Positions 7,137 through 11,717 of a stretch of 11,717 nt of DNA are shown one piece after another; position 1 is the stretch's first letter, and each line of letters begins with the position of its first letter. A program made the position numbers and the translations under genes. A model generated the notes under the pieces. The model did no database searches, was not told where the DNA came from, and was given only the letters and a program-made list of their open reading frames with translations. The stretch lies in contig JAGOIB010000063.1 of assembly GCA_017995875.1 (NCBI GenBank), forward strand, positions 1 to 11,717. The letters are read 5' to 3'. The DNA comes from Saprospiraceae bacterium (GTDB taxonomy: Bacteria > Bacteroidota > Bacteroidia > Chitinophagales > Saprospiraceae).

Positions 7137-7240
7137 GAAGGCTACCCTTTGGCAGCCAACCCATGTTTCCGATGGGCATTGAGCTCTTTTTCCGAGAAAG
7201 AGGTAGAAGGTTTCCCTTCTATGCCGTGCGGGTGTTATGT
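7137..7240 (-). ncRNA. Structured 3'-UTR repeat element, copy 2 (candidate RNA)
   Basis: This copy begins 3 nt after the stop codon of the Rid-family gene. On the - strand it has TAGAAGG-GAAA-CCTTCTA (7221-7204), CTCTTT/AAAGAG (7202-7184) with the same 7-nt CTCGGAA loop as copy 1, a CCCAT/ATGGG hairpin (7176-7160), GGCAT (7225-7221)/ATGCC (7179-7175), and GGCTGCC/GGTAGCC (7157-7140). Compared with copy 1 the GAAA hairpin shows a two-sided change (A-T to G-C), and the second hairpin restores a Watson-Crick pair in place of a G-U. Loops stay unchanged. That pattern favours a selected RNA fold over simple sequence similarity. Confidence 0.6.
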
Positions 7241-7243
7241 CGT

Positions 7244-7786
7244 TTACTTTGACTTGTATACTTCCAGTTCAATTTCAATCATGAATTCTGGCAGCGCCAG
7301 TTCTTTGACGCCGAGCCATGAGCCCGTAGGAAACTGTTTGGTGTAAATGGAGTTGCGATATCCTGATTGTTTAAGAAATTCAGGCATGTTGGTAGTGAAT
7401 ACATTCTCCACTACGACATCATCAAACGTGCAGCCATAGTGTTTTAAAATTTTATCAAGGTCAGCATAGCAGTTTTTCATCTGTTGTAGCAGATCGCCCT
7501 TGGCTGTTGGTGCTCCTGCGTCGTCCATGCTGACAGCACCTGAAATTTTGATGTCGTTGCCGATTTTAACTGCATGCGTATAGCCATAGGCCTTTTCTGT
7601 TTCCGGGCGAAGGGAGTAATACTCTATGGTTTCCGTTTCTTCAACAACTGCGGCTGGAGTCGTTGTCTCCTGTGGCGTGGCGGGCGGATTGCACCCGACC
7701 AGATAAAACGCCGTTGCCAGCAATGAGAACAACACGCAATGATGTTTGAAAAGTAATTTGAAGGACTTCGTTTCTGGTTCTGTCAT
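7244..7786 (-). CDS. Rid/YjgF/UK114-family lipoprotein
   Basis: The 180-residue product has a lipoprotein signal: a hydrophobic run ending in LVGC with lipidated C32, followed by a Pro/Thr-rich linker to about residue 55. After C32 comes N-P-P-A-T, with no acidic surface-export signal, so it is probably anchored facing the periplasm. Residues ~60-178 form a RidA-like domain (IKISGAVSMD, QQMKNCYADLDKILKHYG, FDDVVVENVFTTNM, VKELALPEFMIEIELEVY). RidA enzymes hydrolyse reactive enamines or imines using an arginine in a PxR motif before the final strand. Here that stretch reads FPTGSWLGVKELALP and has no arginine, so classical deaminase activity is doubtful and a binding role is possible. It is the only ATG able to include the signal peptide, with a perfect -7 box 8 nt upstream. 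It lies 147 bp after the kinase gene and seems to have its own promoter. Confidence 0.85.
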   Translation of the reverse strand: MTEPETKSFKLLFKHHCVLFSLLATAFYLVGCNPPATPQETTTPAAVVEETETIEYYSLRPETEKAYGYTHAVKIGNDIKISGAVSMDDAGAPTAKGDLLQQMKNCYADLDKILKHYGCTFDDVVVENVFTTNMPEFLKQSGYRNSIYTKQFPTGSWLGVKELALPEFMIEIELEVYKSK

Positions 7787-7794
7787 GATAGTAA

Positions 7795-7842
7795 CAAAAG
7801 TAGAATAGGGGTGTGGCGTGGGGTATCACATCTTGATGTGAT
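7795..7842 (-). promoter_or_regulatory. Promoter and 18-bp palindromic operator of the Rid lipoprotein gene, copy 2
   Basis: TACTTTTG (7802-7795 on the - strand) matches TAnnTTTG exactly and ends 8 nt before the ATG. The perfect palindrome at 7825-7842 (ATCACATC-AA-GATGTGAT on the - strand) lies 22 bp upstream, just above where a -33 element would be. This is the position expected for an activator touching RNA polymerase. Confidence 0.65.
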
Positions 7843-7860
7843 GGGGACCAACGGGGATTC

Positions 7861-7930
7861 GCAAGGTAAACCTTGCTGACGCACGAGCGTCCGTACGGAC
7901 GCTCAACGGTCTTTATTTATAAAAAAGACC
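7861..7930. repeat. Three stacked hairpins after the kinase stop codon
   Basis: Immediately 3' of the kinase (- strand) lies GGTCTTT (7908-7914 on +) pairing with AAAGACC (7924-7930). Next is a perfect 20-bp palindrome at 7885-7904 (GAGCGTCC-GTAC-GGACGCTC), then GCAAGG-TAAA-CCTTGC (7861-7876). The first hairpin begins 4 nt after the TAA and may end kinase transcription, though it has no T-run after the stem. On the + strand the order palindrome, CAACGGTCTTT, AGACC repeats that seen at 2620-2684 with a different stem sequence. Confidence 0.6.
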
Positions 7931-7933
7931 TGA

Positions 7934-10900
7934 TTACAAAGATTTCATGCGAAGGCCCACCTTAAATCCATCCTCCTTATTGAGGAAAAATGCAGCGCCA
8001 AGTTTATTCGCACGCATTTCAAGGTTTTGCAAACCAAAACCACCAGACGGAGATGCAGTACTCGCAGAAGTACCATTGTCATGAATGGACAATTCAAAAT
8101 GATCGCCAAACTGGCCGAAACGAATGGTTACAGTTGAAGCATTCGAGTGTTTGGCGACATTGTTGATGGCTTCTTTATAAAATAGAAAAATGTTCTGTCG
8201 CTCATCCACCGGCAGTTTTTTCTCCATCGGGAGATCGCCCAACTCAAACCGGAATATGATATCTTTCGGTGTAAGCATTTCTTCTGCATTCTCTCGCATG
8301 CGGTCTAGCAAATCCTTGACCCGGTCACGTCGGCTATCTATTGACCATACCACATCACGCATTTTGGAAAGTGTCAGGCGACTAATTTCACTCAGACGAT
8401 GAAGTTTGGCAGGGTCTGATTTCCGTTGGTCCAATTCCATGATTTCAGCCTGCATAGCCAGCCCGGACAACATCGAGCCCACTTCATCATGGAGGTCACC
8501 CGCAATACGTGTGCGCATACGTTCCATTTCCAGAAGACGCTGCAGATGGTACCGGGTAAATGCAAAAACCAGGGCGCCGATCGCCAGGATACAAGCGGAA
8601 AGAAACCACCAGGTTCTGAAGAAAATCTGGTTTACATGAATTGGCACAGCCAGTTCTGCTTCACTCCAGTTTCCCTTGCTATCCGCCCCTTTTATATGAA
8701 GCACATAATCTCCGGCAGGTAGTTTGTGATAACGTACGTTTGGAATGGAACCAACATACGACCAATCTTCTTCCAGTCCTTCAAGCCAGGTATAGTACCT
8801 GTTTCTTTCCGGCTTGAAGTAATTGGGGAGCGTCCAGGTGAATTGAAAATAACTGTCATAGGGTGAAATATTAACCGGTGGCAGTACCTGGTTGCCAAGG
8901 ATCTTTGTTTCGAGACTATCCAGGAGCCTGTTATATTTCGAAAAACCGGTAAAAGATAGTGGTGGGTTAGGTCGTTGCTCCAGGATCGTGGAAGGATTGA
9001 AATACTGTAACCCATTCATACCTCCAAACCAAAGCCTTCCCTGGCTGTCTTTGTAAAAAGAAGTGTAGTTGAATTCATTATTGGACAAGCCATCTTCTTC
9101 ATAAAAATTCTGGATGGATCCTTCTTTCTTCCGATAGCAGGAAAGCCCGTTGTAAGTACTGGCCCAGATATTTCCCTGGTCATCACTGAGGATACCCGTT
9201 ACATTATCATTGGCCAGGCCTTCCTTTATCGTAAAAATCTGAATGGAATTCGTCTTCTCATCAAACCTGTTGAGCCCACCACCAAAAGTGCCTATCCATA
9301 AAATGCTGTCAGCATCATAGTAGAGAGAAAGCAAATGATTATTACTCAAGGCAGGGATGGATTCCGTAGTCAGGTTTTGCAAAACCTTACCATTCCGATC
9401 GATATGATACAGGCCATCCCTTTCAGTAGCCACCCAGATAGATCCGTCGTTATGACCGAGAAAGAATTTTGTGCTGATCGTATTATAGTCCGAAGTACTC
9501 TCCTTCAATAGTTTTTTACGTTCACCTGTTTTAGGGTTGTAGATCGTCAGCCGCATCAGGGTGTTGCCAAGAATAAATGTTCCATCACTGCAACGGCCAA
9601 GCGGATTTGCTGTAAACCGATCTGCAATGCCACTGAAATTAACCATAGTGACTGGATTCATGGTCGTCAGATCAACCTTTATGAGTTGGTCTGTCAGTGT
9701 CCAGACTGCATTATCTTTTGGGTCGGATATAAAATGTTTAGCCTCTTCAAATAAGTTGAATCCGGGTTGCAGAGGGACAGTAGGGAAGAAATGGTCGGTT
9801 TGTTTTGAAAATGGATTTATCCGGTGCAAACCTATTTCTCCTATCTCACAATAAGAATAAATATGACCCTGCCTGTCCTCAAATATGCCGCGCATGGCAT
9901 TACCCCAGGCAACACCTGGCTTATTAAAAGCGGTTTGAAAAAACTGTCTGTGATTGGTCAGTTTGATCAGCCCATTGTCTGTGGCTACCCATAGCAGATT
10001 AGTCTGATCTTCATACAGTCCTTGTATAAACCCAAATTGCAAGGCTTCTTTCAGGACATTGGAATAATTCGTCCAGGCCCGGTCTGCTCCCCAGCGAAAT
10101 AATTGTGTTTTAGAGGCAAACCAGAGATTACCTTGCTGGTCTTCTGCGCCATTATACACCAGGGTCGACAAGTTATCCAGCAGGACCTCTGTTTTCTTTT
10201 CTTCGGGATGGTATAACCACACCTCATTTTTACTTTTTGGAAAGAGGAAGAGGCGATCACGGCTGTCTACAAATAAAGGCGTAAAGTACATGGTCGTTCC
10301 ATACCATACAAAACTATCTGGTCTGGATTCATGTAATAGCTGTCCTTCGGGAGAATATTTCTTTAGCCCTGCAGTAACATTACTCCACCATGCATTTCCA
10401 TATGGATCGATCGCGATGCTGACAAATTCCCTTCTGCCTTTGGGCGAGATGGAGATTGTTTTAAAAGGCTCAAGATGTTCGCTTCTGGACAGATATTGTT
10501 GATCGGCATCCTCCCAGACGGCCCACATACTGCCATCCACGCCTGTTTGAAGTTGATAGATTTTCCCGTTTATTCCGGATAAAGTCGTGATATCCTTGTA
10601 ATGAAAATTATTGTGGTTCATGGCAAACAGCTTGTTGTCTGCCACTAACCAAATGGTGCTGTCATTTACAGTATGCATACTGCCAAAGAGTACTTCACCA
10701 CCGGGAAAATAAATATCGGCCGTTCGATCATTACCAAAGTGAATAAAGCGATAGCTATCATACCGGTTAAGCCCTTGCCGGGTGCCAATCCACATCAGGC
10801 CCTGATGATCCTGGGTGATCGCTGTTACATTCCGAAAACCAAGGCCGTCATCAATGGTCAGGGCTTCACCTTTGGGAAGACGTTGAGCATACACGGTATT

Positions 10901-10990
10901 ACTGAGCAGGCAAAACAGGAATATAATCACGCAAATGATCTTGCCTGATCGAAAAGATGAATATGATTTTACCTGGCTGCCGGATATCAT
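7934..10990 (-). CDS. Membrane sensor histidine kinase with Reg_prop propeller, Y_Y_Y domain and HisKA_3
   Basis: This 1018-residue sensor kinase has a cleavable signal peptide (hydrophobic core ~18-30, probable cleavage VYA|Q at 35/36). A large periplasmic beta-propeller built of Reg_prop repeats follows (WIGTRQGLNRYD at 67-78, LWVATDNGL, LWIGTFGGGLNRFD near 565, WASTYNGL near 608, WFGGMNGL near 650). Next are a Y_Y_Y domain (~690-785; YYTWLEGLEEDW), one membrane span at ~793-812, and a cytoplasmic NarX-type kinase. The phospho-acceptor is H834 in GDLHDEVGS; N943/N944 lie in the N box, and DNG at 971 and GGFGL at 983-987 in the ATP-lid region. Unlike hybrid two-component sensors it has no receiver or AraC domain, so it needs a separate regulator, most likely the divergent NarL-type gene at 11097. 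The ligand is unknown; related propellers often sense glycans. Confidence 0.94.
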   Translation of the reverse strand: MISGSQVKSYSSFRSGKIICVIIFLFCLLSNTVYAQRLPKGEALTIDDGLGFRNVTAITQDHQGLMWIGTRQGLNRYDSYRFIHFGNDRTADIYFPGGEVLFGSMHTVNDSTIWLVADNKLFAMNHNNFHYKDITTLSGINGKIYQLQTGVDGSMWAVWEDADQQYLSRSEHLEPFKTISISPKGRREFVSIAIDPYGNAWWSNVTAGLKKYSPEGQLLHESRPDSFVWYGTTMYFTPLFVDSRDRLFLFPKSKNEVWLYHPEEKKTEVLLDNLSTLVYNGAEDQQGNLWFASKTQLFRWGADRAWTNYSNVLKEALQFGFIQGLYEDQTNLLWVATDNGLIKLTNHRQFFQTAFNKPGVAWGNAMRGIFEDRQGHIYSYCEIGEIGLHRINPFSKQTDHFFPTVPLQPGFNLFEEAKHFISDPKDNAVWTLTDQLIKVDLTTMNPVTMVNFSGIADRFTANPLGRCSDGTFILGNTLMRLTIYNPKTGERKKLLKESTSDYNTISTKFFLGHNDGSIWVATERDGLYHIDRNGKVLQNLTTESIPALSNNHLLSLYYDADSILWIGTFGGGLNRFDEKTNSIQIFTIKEGLANDNVTGILSDDQGNIWASTYNGLSCYRKKEGSIQNFYEEDGLSNNEFNYTSFYKDSQGRLWFGGMNGLQYFNPSTILEQRPNPPLSFTGFSKYNRLLDSLETKILGNQVLPPVNISPYDSYFQFTWTLPNYFKPERNRYYTWLEGLEEDWSYVGSIPNVRYHKLPAGDYVLHIKGADSKGNWSEAELAVPIHVNQIFFRTWWFLSACILAIGALVFAFTRYHLQRLLEMERMRTRIAGDLHDEVGSMLSGLAMQAEIMELDQRKSDPAKLHRLSEISRLTLSKMRDVVWSIDSRRDRVKDLLDRMRENAEEMLTPKDIIFRFELGDLPMEKKLPVDERQNIFLFYKEAINNVAKHSNASTVTIRFGQFGDHFELSIHDNGTSASTASPSGGFGLQNLEMRANKLGAAFFLNKEDGFKVGLRMKSL

Positions 10991-11096
10991 TAAAGGTTTG
11001 GCTATTGCCTGCGCTAAATATCTGATTTTATCCTGATAATCCTGCCTCGCATCAAGATGTGATAGGTGAGGCAGTTGGATGGCTTACCTTTGAGGT
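10991..11096. promoter_or_regulatory. Divergent control region between kinase and regulator genes
   Basis: These 106 bp separate the two start codons. The regulator side has a clear -7 box and operator. For the kinase I find no good TAnnTTTG; the A/T-rich stretch near 11012-11030 is the only weak candidate. CTGCCTC (11042-11048) and GAGGCAG (11068-11074) form an inverted repeat around the operator core and could create a cruciform or leader hairpin. A single bound factor here could affect both genes. Confidence 0.5.
11046..11092 (+). promoter_or_regulatory. Promoter and operator (copy 3) of the response-regulator gene
   Basis: TACCTTTG (11085-11092) is a perfect -7 box ending 4 nt before the ATG at 11097, which predicts a leaderless mRNA. 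CTCGCATCAAGATGTGAT at 11046-11063 matches the palindrome seen elsewhere at 16 of 18 positions. The promoter-proximal half (GATGTGAT) is intact and both changes are in the distal half. The gap to the -7 box is 21 bp. Autoregulation by the encoded protein is an attractive inference. Confidence 0.6.
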
Positions 11097-11717
11097 ATGA
11101 AACCCATCACCCTGGCCATCGTTGAAGACGACCCGATCATCCGGGAGAGCCTGCGTACATTCCTTGGCGGTGATCCTCAATTCGACCTGTTGTACACTGC
11201 CGTTTCGATGGAAGATTTCATTCAAACCCTTCAACTGGATTCTCGTATTGTTCCATCGGTTGTAATGCTTGATATACAATTGCCCGGCCAATCGGGCATA
11301 GAAGGAATTCCGGCAATTAAGAAATTACGTCCAGGTGTTGATATCATCATGTTGACTACGTTTGAAGAAAGCGATAAGATTTTCGCTGCGCTTTGTGCAG
11401 GAGCTTGTTCGTATTTATCCAAGAGAGTTTCCCTGGTGACGATCCGTGATGCGATCGTCACGGTACATCGTGGTGGATCATACATGTCACCAAGTATCGC
11501 CCGAAAAGTAGTGGAGCACTTTGCCCCTATGCCCAAAAAAGAAGATGGCCCTTTGACTTCACGCCAGCAGGAAATAGTTGATTGTATTGTCAATGGATTG
11601 AGTTACAAAATGGCGGCGGATAAACTCGGCATCTCACTGGACACAGTACGCACGCATATAAAGCACATCTACCAGATCCTGGAAATCAATAGTAAAGGGG
11701 AGTTGATTAAGCGATCG
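11097..11717 (+). CDS. NarL/FixJ-family response regulator, 3'-truncated by the window edge
   Basis: The frame runs open from the ATG at 11097 to the last base (207 codons, no stop), so only the end is missing. Residues 1-~120 are a receiver domain: acidic pocket E10-D11-D12, phospho-acceptor D59 in VVMLDIQLPG, T87/T88 in MLTTFE and the conserved lysine K109 in YLSKR. Residues ~152-207 are a LuxR-type helix-turn-helix (LTSRQQEIVDCIVNG, MAADKLGIS, DTVRTHIKHIY), the DNA-binding domain of the NarL class. Only a handful of C-terminal residues should be lost. It is the natural partner of the HisKA_3 kinase encoded divergently 106 bp away. It is preceded by a perfect -7 box and a 7-2-7-style palindrome that it may itself bind. 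Confidence 0.93.
   Translation, partial: MKPITLAIVEDDPIIRESLRTFLGGDPQFDLLYTAVSMEDFIQTLQLDSRIVPSVVMLDIQLPGQSGIEGIPAIKKLRPGVDIIMLTTFEESDKIFAALCAGACSYLSKRVSLVTIRDAIVTVHRGGSYMSPSIARKVVEHFAPMPKKEDGPLTSRQQEIVDCIVNGLSYKMAADKLGISLDTVRTHIKHIYQILEINSKGELIKRS

Noticed and set aside
6937..7179. Minus-strand 80-residue reading frame
   Set aside because: It runs through two copies of the hairpin element and the operator, has low-complexity content and no recognisable domain.
7137..7240. Possible integron attC site after a cassette-like gene
   Set aside because: The position just after a stop codon is suggestive, but the element lacks the terminal RYYYAAC/GTTRRRY inverted arms and folds as several hairpins instead of one long imperfect one; no integrase is seen.
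11052..11593. Minus-strand frames opposite the regulator
   Set aside because: The + strand encodes a complete receiver plus helix-turn-helix in this interval, so these are antisense shadows.

Overview
The window looks like a chromosomal segment from a member of the Bacteroidota. Three things point there: a type IX secretion C-terminal sorting domain, a sensor kinase built from Reg_prop propeller repeats plus a Y_Y_Y domain, and several matches to the Bacteroidota -7 promoter box TAnnTTTG just before start codons. Genus and species cannot be told from the sequence. No tRNA, rRNA, CRISPR array, transposase or phage gene was seen.

Left third (1-4364, + strand): the end of a surface-polysaccharide locus. 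A UDP-glucose 6-dehydrogenase, cut by the left edge, overlaps by one base a DegT/DnrJ/EryC1/StrS-type PLP sugar aminotransferase. Then come about 600 gene-free bases unusually dense in small repeats and hairpins, then a polysaccharide-deacetylase-like protein with its own promoter. Its 3' end meets the next gene tail to tail at a strong hairpin.

Middle and right (4384-10990, - strand): in transcription order, a 1018-residue membrane sensor histidine kinase, a 180-residue Rid/YjgF-family lipoprotein and a 773-residue secreted protein with a type IX sorting tail. The window ends inside a divergent + strand gene (11097 to the edge) for a NarL/FixJ-family response regulator, the likely partner of the kinase.

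The two most interesting signals are between genes. (1) An 18-bp palindrome, ATCACATC-AA-GATGTGAT, lies 22, 22 and 21 bp upstream of a TAnnTTT(G/A) box before the secreted-protein gene, the Rid lipoprotein gene and the response-regulator gene. It has a 7-2-7 layout like NarL-family sites, so these three genes may form a small regulon controlled by the encoded regulator. (2) A 104-nt element with compensatory base changes follows the stop codons of the Rid and secreted-protein genes by 3 and 8 nt, and a decayed third copy ends in a terminator-like hairpin. It looks like a repeated structured 3'-UTR RNA. In addition, three genes have a perfect -7 box ending only 4-8 nt before the ATG, which suggests leaderless mRNAs.
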